Positions 14,737-24,717 of a stretch of 64,000 nt of DNA are shown piece by piece. This DNA comes from Paenibacillus sp. FSL R5-0490 (lineage in GTDB: Bacteria > Bacillota > Bacilli > Bacillales > Cytobacillaceae): NCBI RefSeq assembly GCF_001956215.1, contig NZ_MRTQ01000002.1:62001-126000 (forward strand). The letters run 5' to 3'. The position numbers were made by a program, and so were the translations under genes. Below the pieces are notes generated by a model that was not told where the DNA came from, did no database searches, and saw only the letters and a list, made by a program, of their open reading frames with translations. Positions within the stretch are counted from its first letter, which is position 1, and every line of letters starts with the position of its first letter.

Positions 14737-16179
14737 GTGAAAAAGGTTCTGGGAAAAGTAAAAATAAAAAAGGTATGGATACCCATATTGAGCCTTGTGC
14801 TGGTATTGGCAGCAACCATTATCTATCAATCCAATAAATCATTGCCAAAGGGTCTTTCATTCGAAGGGGAAGTATATTCTGCAGAGGATGTTCAGTTCCT
14901 TTACGATTTAACCTATGAGAAAGAAAATGGCAAAAGAGAAAGTGAACAGCAGATCTTTCAGCGTATTTTAGAAGCAATTGACGAGTCAGAGGATTTTATA
15001 GTGATGGATATGTTTTTATTTAATGGATTTAACGATGGGGATAAAAAATATCCGGATATTAGCGGTAAAATAACTGATAAGCTGATTGAAAAAAAGCTCA
15101 GCCGCCCGAATATGGATATTACTGTGATCACAGATCGGATTAACAGCACCTATGGATCGCATGAAGTTCCGGAATTCCGGGAACTTAAAGAGAATGGCAT
15201 AAACGTGGTTTATACTTCACTAGTTCCTTTAAGGGATTCAAATCCCATTTATTCGGCATTTTGGCGTGTATTTATACAATGGTTTGGCCAGGCTGGTGAA
15301 GGCTGGCTGCCCAATCCGCTTGCAGAAAACGCTCCAAAAGTGACATTCAGGTCCTATCTTGATCTAATGAACATAAAAGCAAATCACAGGAAGGTTTTTG
15401 TGACGGAAAAAACAGGAATTGTAACTTCAGGAAACCCTCACAATGCCAGCGGGTTTCATTCCAATATAGCATTTGAAGTAAAAGGGCCAATCTTAGCTGA
15501 TCTCGTCAAAACCGAGCAGGCAGTGGTCGATTATTCAGCATCCGGCAAATTGGCAGATTTCAAACCTGAAAAGAGCAATAAAACCGGCCCGCTTAAGGCC
15601 CAGGTGCTGACTGAAGGCAAGATTTATAAACATATCCTTCAAGAAATCAATAAAGTCAAGAAAGGGGAAACCATCTGGCTGGGCATGTTTTATCTTGCTG
15701 ACCGAAAAGTGGTTGACGCACTTAAAGAAGCAGCCGACCGGGGAGTTATAGTACAAATGATCCTGGATCCCAACCAGAACGCTTTCGGATCTGAAAAAAT
15801 TGGGCTGCCTAATATACCTGTTGCAGCTGAATTGGACAAGCTAGGCCATGAAAACATAAAAATCAGATGGTATAATACTGGATTTGAACAATACCATCCA
15901 AAAATCATGTATGTAACCGGCAAAGAAAAAAGTTTGATCATAGCTGGTTCAGCTAATTTTACAAGAAGAAATCTGGATGATTTAAACCTGGAGACAAATA
16001 TAAAAATCAGTGCCCCAGCCCAATCCCAGGTTATGAGGGATGTTGACAGGTATTTTAATAAGCTTTGGAATAATAACGGTGCCATTTATACAAAGAACTA
16101 TTCATCCAATGAGAAAATGCCGGGGGTTAAATATATTACTTACAGACTGCAGAAGCTTACTCACTTTACAACATACTGA
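14737..16179 (+). CDS. Phospholipase D-like protein with one N-terminal membrane anchor
   Basis: A 480-residue protein with a basic N-terminus, one membrane segment (~14-33) and two PLDc-like modules. The HxK motifs are at His217 (HRKVFVTE) and His387 (HPKIMYVTG). In both, the usual following Asp is not in place (Glu in the first; Thr-Gly in the second), so the HKD motifs are degenerate. The second module retains SANFTRRN. Cardiolipin synthases have two membrane helices and standard HKDs, so this is a divergent relative, perhaps acting on envelope lipids. GTG at 14737 is favoured over TTG at 14734 by RBS spacing. Confidence 0.75.
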   Translation: MKKVLGKVKIKKVWIPILSLVLVLAATIIYQSNKSLPKGLSFEGEVYSAEDVQFLYDLTYEKENGKRESEQQIFQRILEAIDESEDFIVMDMFLFNGFNDGDKKYPDISGKITDKLIEKKLSRPNMDITVITDRINSTYGSHEVPEFRELKENGINVVYTSLVPLRDSNPIYSAFWRVFIQWFGQAGEGWLPNPLAENAPKVTFRSYLDLMNIKANHRKVFVTEKTGIVTSGNPHNASGFHSNIAFEVKGPILADLVKTEQAVVDYSASGKLADFKPEKSNKTGPLKAQVLTEGKIYKHILQEINKVKKGETIWLGMFYLADRKVVDALKEAADRGVIVQMILDPNQNAFGSEKIGLPNIPVAAELDKLGHENIKIRWYNTGFEQYHPKIMYVTGKEKSLIIAGSANFTRRNLDDLNLETNIKISAPAQSQVMRDVDRYFNKLWNNNGAIYTKNYSSNEKMPGVKYITYRLQKLTHFTTY

Positions 16180-16308
16180 CAAAAACATGAAACCTTTCTT
16201 ATATAAATTCCGTTAATATAGGAGGGGTGAAATAATAGGAAAACATTGTAAATTTTCTTCCCATTTTTTGATAATTTCGTTACGATGAATGCAGGGGGAG
16301 GAAAAGGA

Positions 16309-18030
16309 ATGTATGAAATTGAAACAAGACCACAAAAGCCTTCCGCTAAAAAACTTATTTTTGCGGGGCTTTTGTTTGCTTTTACACTGATAACCTCAAG
16401 CATAATTCTAATTTTTTACCCTTTTGCTTCAAAGGAGAAGGCAGATTACTTTAAAGGAGATCATCCGATTTTGTTTATGGGCAAACAGGCGGGAAATGCT
16501 TATATAGAAGGGGAAACGATTTACCTGCCACTAACTTTTCTGCAGGAGTTTATTGACGAAGCGATGATTTTTGATGAACATTCACAATCTATCATTATTG
16601 CCACTAAAAACAAAGTAGCGCAGATGCCGTCTGAATCGTCGACCTATTATGTCAATGATAAGCCTGTGAAACTGGACTTTTCAGCTGTTAAACAGATAGA
16701 AGGAGACAGGTATTTGGCGATTGAGCCCCTATTGGTTTTCTACCCAATAACGTATTCGCTTCTATCCGATACAAATGCAGTTTGGGTTCAAAAGAATGGA
16801 GAGACAATGGTTGCTGGTAAAGTGCAGGAAAAAGAAATTCATGAAGAATTGCTCCGGCTGCGAACGAAAGCAAGCCTGGATTCACCCTATACGGCATCCG
16901 TGGCTCCGAAAGAGAATGTATTTATAGAACAGGAAAAAGAAGACTACTATTTTATAAGAAAAGAAGACGGTACAGCCGGCTTTTTGAAAAAGAAATACAT
17001 AAAAAAGGGAGAGAGGAAGGAGATAGCTATTTCTCTTGAAGAAACAAAAAACACAGTTCCGAAAATGGAAGGTCCAATTCAGCTGACCTGGGAAGCTGTA
17101 TATACTAAAAACCCGAATACTTCGAGCATCCCAAAAATGCCTGGTGTTAATGTCATTTCACCAACATGGTTTGAGCTTGCGGACGGAAAAGGAAATATCA
17201 AGAACCTGGGTTCGAAGGATTATGCAAAATGGGCCAGAAAACAGGGATACCAAATTTGGGGTTTGTTTTCAAATGCATTTGACCCTGAATTAACACATGA
17301 AGCTTTTGGTTCTTTTGAAACAAGACAGAATATGATTCGCCAGCTTCTGCATTTCAGTCAATTATATGAATTAAACGGGATCAATCTTGATATTGAAAAT
17401 GTTAATCCTGCAGACGGGCCTTTCATTACACAGTTTGTGAGGGAAGCCACTCCATACTTTCATGACGCAGGTTTAGTAGTGTCGATGGATATCACCTTCA
17501 TTTCATCAAGCGGTAATTGGTCGGCCTTTTATGAAAGGGATAAGCTTGCCGGGATAGCAGATTATATGGTAGTCATGGCTTATGATGAGCATTGGGGCAG
17601 CTCACAGGTTGCGGGAAGTGTAGCAAGCCTCCCGTGGGTCGAGGAAAACCTGAAACTTTTGCTCGAGGTTGTGCCCAATGAGAAATTAATATTGGGTGTG
17701 CCTTTATATACAAGATTATGGGAACAAAAATCAAATGGGGATGTTTCTTCCAAAGCCCTTTCGATGGGCAAAGTGAAAGAATGGCTCAGTCAAAATAAAA
17801 TTACTCCGGTATACGATCCGGTAAGCGGGCAAAATTATGCGGAGCATTATTCAGAAAAAGATAAAATCACATACAGAGTGTGGCTTGAAGATGAAATTTC
17901 ACTATCCAAACGGGCTGAATTAGCTAAGAAGTATAATTTAGCCGGTGTTGCAAGCTGGAGCAGGTACTTTGCAGATGAAACAGCCTGGTCTGCCTTAACT
18001 TTAACTAATAAGGAAGCAGCTAAAAAATGA
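16309..18030 (+). CDS. Membrane-anchored GH18 family glycoside hydrolase (YaaH/YvbX-like)
   Basis: A 573-residue protein with a cytoplasmic N-terminus, one membrane segment (~22-42), a copper-amine-oxidase-N-like/SH3-like region (~55-240) and a C-terminal GH18 barrel (~260-565). The catalytic strand reads NLDIEN with acid Glu363; the upstream D-x-x-D pattern is reduced to one Asp (361). YMVVMAYDEHWG and the late SRYF strand also fit the family. Spore-former members act on cortex peptidoglycan or are spore-envelope proteins. ATG at 16309 follows AGGGGGAGG. A bidirectional terminator separates it from the convergent adenine deaminase gene. Confidence 0.8.
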   Translation: MYEIETRPQKPSAKKLIFAGLLFAFTLITSSIILIFYPFASKEKADYFKGDHPILFMGKQAGNAYIEGETIYLPLTFLQEFIDEAMIFDEHSQSIIIATKNKVAQMPSESSTYYVNDKPVKLDFSAVKQIEGDRYLAIEPLLVFYPITYSLLSDTNAVWVQKNGETMVAGKVQEKEIHEELLRLRTKASLDSPYTASVAPKENVFIEQEKEDYYFIRKEDGTAGFLKKKYIKKGERKEIAISLEETKNTVPKMEGPIQLTWEAVYTKNPNTSSIPKMPGVNVISPTWFELADGKGNIKNLGSKDYAKWARKQGYQIWGLFSNAFDPELTHEAFGSFETRQNMIRQLLHFSQLYELNGINLDIENVNPADGPFITQFVREATPYFHDAGLVVSMDITFISSSGNWSAFYERDKLAGIADYMVVMAYDEHWGSSQVAGSVASLPWVEENLKLLLEVVPNEKLILGVPLYTRLWEQKSNGDVSSKALSMGKVKEWLSQNKITPVYDPVSGQNYAEHYSEKDKITYRVWLEDEISLSKRAELAKKYNLAGVASWSRYFADETAWSALTLTNKEAAKK

Positions 18031-18033
18031 AAG

Positions 18034-18065
18034 AAAGGCCGGAGAACATCCCGGCCTTATTTTTC
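18034..18065. terminator. Bidirectional terminator (GH18 gene / adenine deaminase)
   Basis: A 9-bp G+C-rich stem AAAGGCCGG / CCGGCCTT with T-rich flank on both sides. It also marks the left edge of the purine island. Confidence 0.85.
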
Positions 18066-19799
18066 TGCCTCAGCTTTAATGTGGCTAAAAGATCTTACAG
18101 AAAATAAACCCTTATCAGTTAATTTTAGTTCAGGGATAACCGGAAGCGCTAAAAATGAGAGCGTCAAAAACGGGTTGAATTCCATGCTGCATCCGATTGT
18201 CATAAGTGCATGATTCAATTGGGATAAACGTGAATGGATAAATGAAGAATCCCGATCAGTCATGAGCCCTGCAATAGGCAGAGGCAGTTCGGCAAGAATC
18301 TTCCCATCCTGGACTACAGCCAGGCCGCCTTTCATGGCTGCGGTCTGCTTAATGGCAGCCAGCAAATCCTCATCCGATGTGCCTGCTGCGACAATGTTAT
18401 GAGAATCGTGGGCAACTGTTGAAGCAATCGCGCCTCTTGTGATCCCTATTCCCTTCACAATGCCAAGTCCCAGGCTGCCTGTGCAATTGTGCCGCTCCAC
18501 AACAGCCAGCTTTAAGAGGTCTCTATGAGGATTTGGCTGGAAATTACCATCAATTGATTCTGCCTTTTCCACCAGGTGCCTGGTCACAATGCTGTTCGGT
18601 ATAATGCCAATGATATTGCAGTCACCATTCCCAATCGGAATGCTTAAATCTTCATAGCTCATGCTGCTGATTATGACACTGTTCAAGATGGGTGCTGCAG
18701 GTGCAATGCTGTTTGGAACTGAATTCTTCATGACCCCGTTTTCTGCAGCAATTACTCCGGTCTTCATAACTTTCTCAACCTTGACATTCCTGAGATCACT
18801 CAGAAAAATCAGGTCGGCTTCATACCCGGGAGCAATAGCCCCTTTATTTTTCAGGCCGAAGCATTCTGCTGCATTCAGAGTAGCGATTTGTATGGCTAGG
18901 AGAGGATCCATCCCTTCCTTAATGGCCATTCTGACATTATAGTCGATGCTGCCTTCATTGATCAGGTCATCCAGATGCTTGTCATCTGTAACGAATAAAC
19001 AGCGCCGTGCGTTTTGTTCACTGACAGATTTGAGAAGTGACAATAAGTCTCTTGCCGCAGACCCTTCCCGCAGCATAACATACATCCCTTTGCGAATTCG
19101 GTCCAGTGCTTCTTCAGGATTGATGCATTCATGGTCTGTTCTTATGCCGGCTGCCATGTAAATATTGATTTCATCCGAATTAAGTCCTGCTGCATGCCCA
19201 TCAATACATTTTCCTTTACTATAAGCTGCTTCCAGTTTTTTCAGCATTCCATCATCATTGTTCATAACAGCGGGATAATCCATAACTTCACCGAGCCCCA
19301 GCACTCTTGGGTGACTGTAATATTTTTCGAGATCTGTGTAGCTGAGGGAAGCGCCGGCATTTTCAAATGGAGTTGCAGGCACGCAGGATGGAAGCATAAA
19401 AAATACATCGAGCGGGATACCATCTGAAGATTCCAGCATGAAGTCAATGCCGTCATTTCCGCTGACATTGGCTATTTCATGAGGGTCTGCAATCACAGTC
19501 GTTACTCCATGGGGGAGGACAACATTGCTGAACTCAGCAGGAGTAACCATCGCCGACTCAATATGAACATGCCCATCAATAAAGCCGGGGGCGATATAGC
19601 TGCCCCCAGCATCAATAATTTCCTTGCCTTCATAGCTTCCTAATCCAGCTATGAATCCATCCGCAATCGCTATGTCTTCCTCGATGATTTCACGTGTAAA
19701 TACGTTTATTACTTTTCCGTTTTTAATAACCAGATCGGCAGGAGTTCTTTTGGCCGCCACATCAATTCTTTTTCGTAACGTTTCAAGGGTAAGCTTCAT
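18057..19799 (-). CDS. ade: Adenine deaminase
   Basis: A 580-residue amidohydrolase-superfamily enzyme converting adenine to hypoxanthine and ammonia. Metal-site residues seen: H77-x-H79-x-E81 (DGHVHIES), E171 (GLGEVM), H202 (GHAAGL), H223 (TDHE) and the DD pair in FVTDDKH; the C-terminal Ade domain contains AHDSHN. It matches bacterial Ade in length. It is the last gene of the minus-strand operon, 38 bp after the NCS2 permease, so imported adenine would yield hypoxanthine for the xanthine dehydrogenase encoded upstream in the same operon. ATG at 19799 follows GAGGAG. A paralogue with changed metal residues lies at 36241-38052. Confidence 0.93.
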   Translation of the reverse strand: MKLTLETLRKRIDVAAKRTPADLVIKNGKVINVFTREIIEEDIAIADGFIAGLGSYEGKEIIDAGGSYIAPGFIDGHVHIESAMVTPAEFSNVVLPHGVTTVIADPHEIANVSGNDGIDFMLESSDGIPLDVFFMLPSCVPATPFENAGASLSYTDLEKYYSHPRVLGLGEVMDYPAVMNNDDGMLKKLEAAYSKGKCIDGHAAGLNSDEINIYMAAGIRTDHECINPEEALDRIRKGMYVMLREGSAARDLLSLLKSVSEQNARRCLFVTDDKHLDDLINEGSIDYNVRMAIKEGMDPLLAIQIATLNAAECFGLKNKGAIAPGYEADLIFLSDLRNVKVEKVMKTGVIAAENGVMKNSVPNSIAPAAPILNSVIISSMSYEDLSIPIGNGDCNIIGIIPNSIVTRHLVEKAESIDGNFQPNPHRDLLKLAVVERHNCTGSLGLGIVKGIGITRGAIASTVAHDSHNIVAAGTSDEDLLAAIKQTAAMKGGLAVVQDGKILAELPLPIAGLMTDRDSSFIHSRLSQLNHALMTIGCSMEFNPFLTLSFLALPVIPELKLTDKGLFSVRSFSHIKAEAEK

Positions 19800-19837
19800 T
19801 CGGACTCCTCGCTTTTTAAAAAATGACTGTCATGAGA

Positions 19838-21205
19838 TTAATGTCCGCCCATAATGAAATTAATAATAAAAGCAGCACTGACAAAATACATGATCCAATG
19901 GATTTGCTGATGCTTGCCTGTAAGAAGCTTAAGCACTGTGTAAGAGATAAAGCCGAATGCCAGTCCCTGGGCGATACTGAAAGTTAATGGCATGAGAACA
20001 ATCGTTAAAAATACAGGAATTACATCAGTAAAGTCATCAAAGCTAATATGTTTTATTTCACTAAGCATTAAGGCGCCAACCAGAATAAGAATAGGTGCAG
20101 TGGCGACAGACGGTATGAAATAGATGAGTGGAGCGAAAATGAGCGACAGGAAAAACAGTGCAGCTACGGTTAAAGAAGTTAAACCAGTGCGTCCGCCTTC
20201 CGAGATCCCTGTGGCGTTTTCCACATAAGCGTTTAAGGCAGTGCTTCCGAAGGCTGCACTTGCCATCGTTCCAACTGCATCTGCCTGAAGGGCACGATCC
20301 AGGTTTTCAATTTTTCCATTTTCATCTGTGAGGCCAGCTTTTCTTGATAATCCGATGAGGGTAGCTAAATTGTCAAATAATTCTACAATCGTAAAGGAGA
20401 AAATGACTGAGATGATGCCATATTTTACTGCTCCCATAATGTCCATAGCCAGAAACGTCTCAGACATGCTTGGGAGATTGAGTGACACGATATCACTTAC
20501 GGCTTTTGGGTAGGCAATGAAGCCAATAATCATGGCTGCTGCACTTGTACCCAATATACTGATAAGCAGGGCGCCTTTTACTTTCTTTGCCATCAGGAGG
20601 GCGGCAATAATTAATCCGAATAGAGCTAGAAGCGGCCCCTTGCTTGTGATACTTCCCAAGCCGACAAACGTAGCGTCATTTGCGACTACAAGTTCTGCAT
20701 TTTTTAACCCGATGAAAGCAATAAATAAACCAATCCCTACACCTATAGCTGACTTTAAGACATCCGGGACACCATCTACGATCTTCTGCCGGACCCCGGT
20801 AACTGTCAAAATTAAAAACACTATACCCGATATAAATACAGCTCCAAGGGCTGTTTGCCAGGAAAGACCTTGACCAAGAACAACTGTATACGCAAAAAAT
20901 GCATTCAGCCCCATGCCTGGAGCTACTGCTACAGGGAAATTTGCCCACAGTGCCATTAGAAGGGTACAGAAGACACTTGCGTAAATCGTTGCAGCCAATG
21001 CGGCTTCTTTTGGTATTCCAGCGTCAGCTAAGATAATCGGGTTGACAAAGATGATATAGCTCATTGTCATAAACGACGTAATGCCTGCCAGAATTTCTGT
21101 CTTTACATTTGTGTTCCGTGCGGAAAGCTTAAAGAGCCGTTCTAAGAGGTTCGCATTAGAGGCAGGCGGGAGGCCCGACCCAAGATCCTTTTCAATCATC
21201 GACAT
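19838..21205 (-). CDS. NCS2/AzgA-family purine permease (hypoxanthine/guanine type)
   Basis: A 455-residue transporter with about 12-14 membrane segments. The N-terminal block RNTNVKTEILAGITSFMTMSYI and the PGMGLNAFF motif are typical of the AzgA/PbuG/PbuO group, which carries guanine, hypoxanthine or adenine. ELFDNLATLIGLS and the second AFFGST-like NAYVEN re-entrant segment fit too. Lying between xdhC and ade in the operon, it likely supplies hypoxanthine, guanine or adenine. Exact substrate cannot be read. ATG at 21205 follows AAGGAGTG. Confidence 0.88.
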   Translation of the reverse strand: MSMIEKDLGSGLPPASNANLLERLFKLSARNTNVKTEILAGITSFMTMSYIIFVNPIILADAGIPKEAALAATIYASVFCTLLMALWANFPVAVAPGMGLNAFFAYTVVLGQGLSWQTALGAVFISGIVFLILTVTGVRQKIVDGVPDVLKSAIGVGIGLFIAFIGLKNAELVVANDATFVGLGSITSKGPLLALFGLIIAALLMAKKVKGALLISILGTSAAAMIIGFIAYPKAVSDIVSLNLPSMSETFLAMDIMGAVKYGIISVIFSFTIVELFDNLATLIGLSRKAGLTDENGKIENLDRALQADAVGTMASAAFGSTALNAYVENATGISEGGRTGLTSLTVAALFFLSLIFAPLIYFIPSVATAPILILVGALMLSEIKHISFDDFTDVIPVFLTIVLMPLTFSIAQGLAFGFISYTVLKLLTGKHQQIHWIMYFVSAAFIINFIMGGH

Positions 21206-21293
21206 GAAAGGTCACTCCTTATTCATGGTTAATGTTCATCCAGAGACACGAACTGACTTGACCATGGAACAGGCGGGAGATCTATTTTCCTGG

Positions 21294-21608
21294 TTAGATG
21301 GGTTCAATAAAAACATCCATAATTCCACCGCATATTCCGCCATCTTCATAAAACAGCCCTTTTGTTAAATCTACGCGCTTTTGACTTGGGGTATTTGTTT
21401 GTATGACCTGGAAAGCCTTCTCAATTACTTCTGCTTCACCACAGCCTCCGCCAATTGTTCCTTCTATTCTTCCGCAGGGGAACACAATCATCCGGCTTCC
21501 GGTTTTTCTCGGGGTAGAGCCCTTCGTGCGGATAATTGTGGCGAGTGCTGCTTTCTCACCTCCTTTCCTGATATCGAGGGTACGCTTTATAAGCTGCATT
21601 TGGTCCAT
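21294..21608 (-). CDS. XdhC/CoxI-type N-terminal domain protein (separate small gene)
   Basis: A 104-residue protein equal to the N-terminal XdhC_CoxI domain only: ALATIIRTKGSTPRKTGSRM followed by GTIGGGCGE (a conserved Cys). XdhC binds molybdenum cofactor and inserts the sulfurated form into xanthine dehydrogenase. In B. subtilis PucA both XdhC domains are in one ~330-aa chain; here the Rossmann-domain gene comes first and this domain second, overlapping it by 22 bp. ATG at 21608 follows GAGGGGGC. It probably works as a heterodimer with its neighbour. Confidence 0.8.
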   Translation of the reverse strand: MDQMQLIKRTLDIRKGGEKAALATIIRTKGSTPRKTGSRMIVFPCGRIEGTIGGGCGEAEVIEKAFQVIQTNTPSQKRVDLTKGLFYEDGGICGGIMDVFIEPI

Positions 21609-22420
21609 TTGGCAGCCCCCTCATGGAAACCCATTTTTGCAAATCTTTTAATTTGCGAACTTAAGGAATCTCCGGATTTTTGATTTTTCACTTTCAGAAT
21701 TTCTGCCATGATGCTGACTGCAATCTCTGCAGGAGTTTCAGCACCAATGTCGAGACCCACAGGGGTGTATAAGTTTTCAAAGCTTTCATCCGGAAAATCC
21801 TGCTGAAGTTCTTCAAATACACCTGAAATACGTCTTCTGCTGCCGATCATGCCAATATATCCTGCCCGACTTTCCCTTTTTAAAAGTTCACTCAAACTGA
21901 GAACGTCGTACTTGTGTCCCCGGGTGAGAAGGAGAATATAGGTTTTATCTGTAATGTCGACATGCTGGAAATAATCCAGATAGGATTGGCAAACCACTTC
22001 ATCTGCATTTGGAAAGCGCTCCCTGTTTGCATATTCTTTCCGATCGTCTATTACTGTCACGAAAAATCCGAGCATACGTCCCATTTCTGCCACGGGTTCA
22101 CACACATGGCCGGCACCGGCGACGATCAAATGGAGAGGAGAAGGGAAGTACTCAGCAAAACACTCAACTAAACGATCCTTCCACATAAATCTCACAGTGC
22201 CGGATCGTTTTTTAGTGACCATTTTATTGCAATGTACCGCTAATAAATCTCTCACATCCAGCGGCAGAAGGGAGGCTTCGGTGCAGAAATCTCCGTCAGG
22301 CCATAATAAAGCTTTCGTTCCAATGAGTTTTTCATCCGGATAATCTGTCATGGTCAGCAGAAATGTATCTTTCCGGTTTTTGATTGACTCTTCTAATCTG
22401 GCAAATAAATTGCGGCTCAT
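21587..22420 (-). CDS. XdhC-family Rossmann-domain protein (xanthine dehydrogenase maturation)
   Basis: A ~277-residue protein with an N-terminal XdhC_CoxI-like region (lacking the GGGCGE motif) and a C-terminal XdhC Rossmann domain: LIVAGAGHVCEPVAEMG, TVIDDR, LLLTRGHKYD, YIGMIGSRRR and the PVGLDIGAETPAEIAVSI motif. It helps sulfurate and insert molybdopterin into the large subunit encoded just upstream. ATG at 22420 is preferred because AAGGTGATC lies 6 nt before it; a GTG at 22432 overlaps the upstream stop as GTGA but has no RBS. Confidence 0.85.
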   Translation of the reverse strand: MSRNLFARLEESIKNRKDTFLLTMTDYPDEKLIGTKALLWPDGDFCTEASLLPLDVRDLLAVHCNKMVTKKRSGTVRFMWKDRLVECFAEYFPSPLHLIVAGAGHVCEPVAEMGRMLGFFVTVIDDRKEYANRERFPNADEVVCQSYLDYFQHVDITDKTYILLLTRGHKYDVLSLSELLKRESRAGYIGMIGSRRRISGVFEELQQDFPDESFENLYTPVGLDIGAETPAEIAVSIMAEILKVKNQKSGDSLSSQIKRFAKMGFHEGAAKWTKCSL

Positions 22421-22428
22421 CAATAGGA

Positions 22429-24717
22429 TCACCTTGAGGATTGGACTTTTTGTTTTTTGAGATCTTTTAATGCATTGAACACTCTTTCGGGAGTAGCGGG
22501 CAGATGGCGGATTCTGGCTCCGGTTGCATCATATATGGCTGACATGATAGCAGCAATAATCGGAATCATCACCACTTCTCCAATTCCCTTCGCCCCAAAG
22601 GGCCCTGATTGTTCGGGCTCTTCTACCGGAAAGGTCTCAATCAAAGGAGTCTCGCGGATAGTAGGAATGATATAATCAGTGAAATTCCGCGTTTTATGAT
22701 ATCCATTTTCGATCAGTACATCTTCATACAGGGTATAGCCGATGCCCATTACGGCTCCGCCTTCAGTCTGGCCCTCCAGCCCCTGCGGATTAATGACTTT
22801 GCCCGCATCCGGGATGGATACAACCCGCAAAACTTCCGTTTCACCTGTTAAAGTATCAACTTCCACCATCACCACATGTGTCAAATAACCGTATAAATGG
22901 TGGGGAGCACCGCCTGAACCTTTGATTTCTTCTTTTTCTTTCGGCAGGTAGAAGTGTCCTTCTACTCTAGTTGCCTGATGATGATCATAAAGGTATTTAT
23001 AGATAGACTTATAAGGGATGATTTCTCCATGGGCTGAAATATGGTTCGGTCTTAAGTCAATTTGAGATGAATCTAAATTCAACATTTCAGCAGCAGTTTG
23101 AATAAGAAGCTCAGTCATCCTGGGTGCTGCTGCCGCAACAGCTCTTCCTCCGGTATAGGTGGAGCGGGAGGCAGTTACTGTACCGCCATCAAGGGTTTTT
23201 TGTGTATCACCTTGAACGATTTTAATATTGCTGATATCACAGTTCAGCATTTCAGCGGCTATCTGGGCATAGGCGGTGCTGTTGCCTCCTCCGATCTCCT
23301 CGCAGCCCACACCTACAAGGAATGTTCCATCCGGCAGCAGTTCAATAGAGGCGGCTCCATAGTCAGGAAGGCCAATACCCATTCCGATGCCATGAAAGGA
23401 TGTTGCTACAGAAACTCCCCGTTTTTTCCATGGCTCACTTACTTCGGATTTATACTTTTCACGGTTCTTCCACAGATCGCAATTCTCTGCTGTTTCCAGG
23501 GTTTTATAGGTGCCAACACTGGATTTGACAATATGGCCGACACTTGAAACTTCTCCCTGGTGATAGACATTTTTTTTGCGCAATTCGATAGGGTCCATTC
23601 CCAGCTTTTCTGCAATCATGTCCATATGTGTTTCAATTCCCATGCATACCTGATTGACGCCAAAGCCTCTGAAAGCACCGGCAATGCCATTATTGGTATA
23701 CACACAGAAGCCCTCGAGATCCACATTGGGAATTTTATAAGGGCCGCATGAATGTTCGATCGCAAGGGCAATAACTGCCCCTCCAAGTGATGCATAAGCA
23801 CCAGTATCTCCTATGGCTTTTACCTGATTGGCAAGAAGTGTCCCGTCTTTTTTAGCAGCAGTCTTCATCTGGACTTTAAAAGGATGCCTTTTTATGCCAG
23901 CAATGACAGACTCTTCCCGGCTTAAATGGATTTTTACAGGCCGTCCCTTTGTATGGAGCGCAAGGAGAGCAAGGTATATTTGAACCGTGATCTCATCCTT
24001 CCCGCCGAAGGCACCGCCAATTGGGCTTGAAATGACTCTTATTCTTTCAGGGTTATAAGCCAGGGACCTTGCAATCTGCATTCGATCGCGGTATGCATAT
24101 TGGCCAGGGCAGCGAATCGTGAGGAAGCCTTCGTCATCCATTACCCCCCAGCCGCCTTCTGTTTCGATAAAAGCATGCATTTGCCGGGGAGAGTAGAAGG
24201 TATTCTCTACAATGATGTCAGCTTCCTCGAAGGCTTTCTCAATGTTACCGTTATTAATTTTGACATGGCTGTGCAGATTGCCATCAGGGTGAAGCTTAGG
24301 AGCAGAATCTGTCAGGGCATATTCAGCATCTGCAACAACTTCAAGGGGCTCATAGTCCACTTTAATTAAACTCAGTGCCTGCTCGGCGATTTCCAGTGTT
24401 TCTGCGGCCACCAGGGCTACAGCGTCCCCTGTGCACCGGACGACATCAGAACACAGAACAGGCTGGTCGGGAACAACAATCCCAAATCCATTAAATCCGG
24501 GAATATCTTTATGGGTTAGTACACATATAACACCAGGCAGATTTTTGGCTGCTTCAATTTCAATGGAATTTATTTTTGCGTGCGGATATTCAGACCGCAG
24601 CACTTTGCCCCAAACCATATTGTCAAAATGGTAATCGGTCATATATTTTAATTCTCCGGTTACTTTTTCCGGGCCATCAATTCTTTTCACCCTTTTTCCA
24701 ACCCATTTGGTGTTCAC
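22429..24717 (-). CDS. pucD: Xanthine dehydrogenase, molybdopterin-binding subunit (PucD-like)
   Basis: A 762-residue molybdenum hydroxylase large subunit that oxidises hypoxanthine to xanthine (and potentially xanthine to urate). Domain order is the 'hammerhead' (~1-120) then the cofactor domains. Visible motifs are GGAFGGKDE, GAFRGFGVNQ, GCEEIGGGNSTA and the C-terminal FGAKGIGEV that holds the catalytic glutamate. The gene overlaps the FAD-subunit stop as GTGA, with AGGAGGTGG as RBS. In this island a xanthine-forming role is enough; no uricase gene is present to take urate further. Confidence 0.93.
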   Translation of the reverse strand: MNTKWVGKRVKRIDGPEKVTGELKYMTDYHFDNMVWGKVLRSEYPHAKINSIEIEAAKNLPGVICVLTHKDIPGFNGFGIVVPDQPVLCSDVVRCTGDAVALVAAETLEIAEQALSLIKVDYEPLEVVADAEYALTDSAPKLHPDGNLHSHVKINNGNIEKAFEEADIIVENTFYSPRQMHAFIETEGGWGVMDDEGFLTIRCPGQYAYRDRMQIARSLAYNPERIRVISSPIGGAFGGKDEITVQIYLALLALHTKGRPVKIHLSREESVIAGIKRHPFKVQMKTAAKKDGTLLANQVKAIGDTGAYASLGGAVIALAIEHSCGPYKIPNVDLEGFCVYTNNGIAGAFRGFGVNQVCMGIETHMDMIAEKLGMDPIELRKKNVYHQGEVSSVGHIVKSSVGTYKTLETAENCDLWKNREKYKSEVSEPWKKRGVSVATSFHGIGMGIGLPDYGAASIELLPDGTFLVGVGCEEIGGGNSTAYAQIAAEMLNCDISNIKIVQGDTQKTLDGGTVTASRSTYTGGRAVAAAAPRMTELLIQTAAEMLNLDSSQIDLRPNHISAHGEIIPYKSIYKYLYDHHQATRVEGHFYLPKEKEEIKGSGGAPHHLYGYLTHVVMVEVDTLTGETEVLRVVSIPDAGKVINPQGLEGQTEGGAVMGIGYTLYEDVLIENGYHKTRNFTDYIIPTIRETPLIETFPVEEPEQSGPFGAKGIGEVVMIPIIAAIMSAIYDATGARIRHLPATPERVFNALKDLKKQKVQSSR

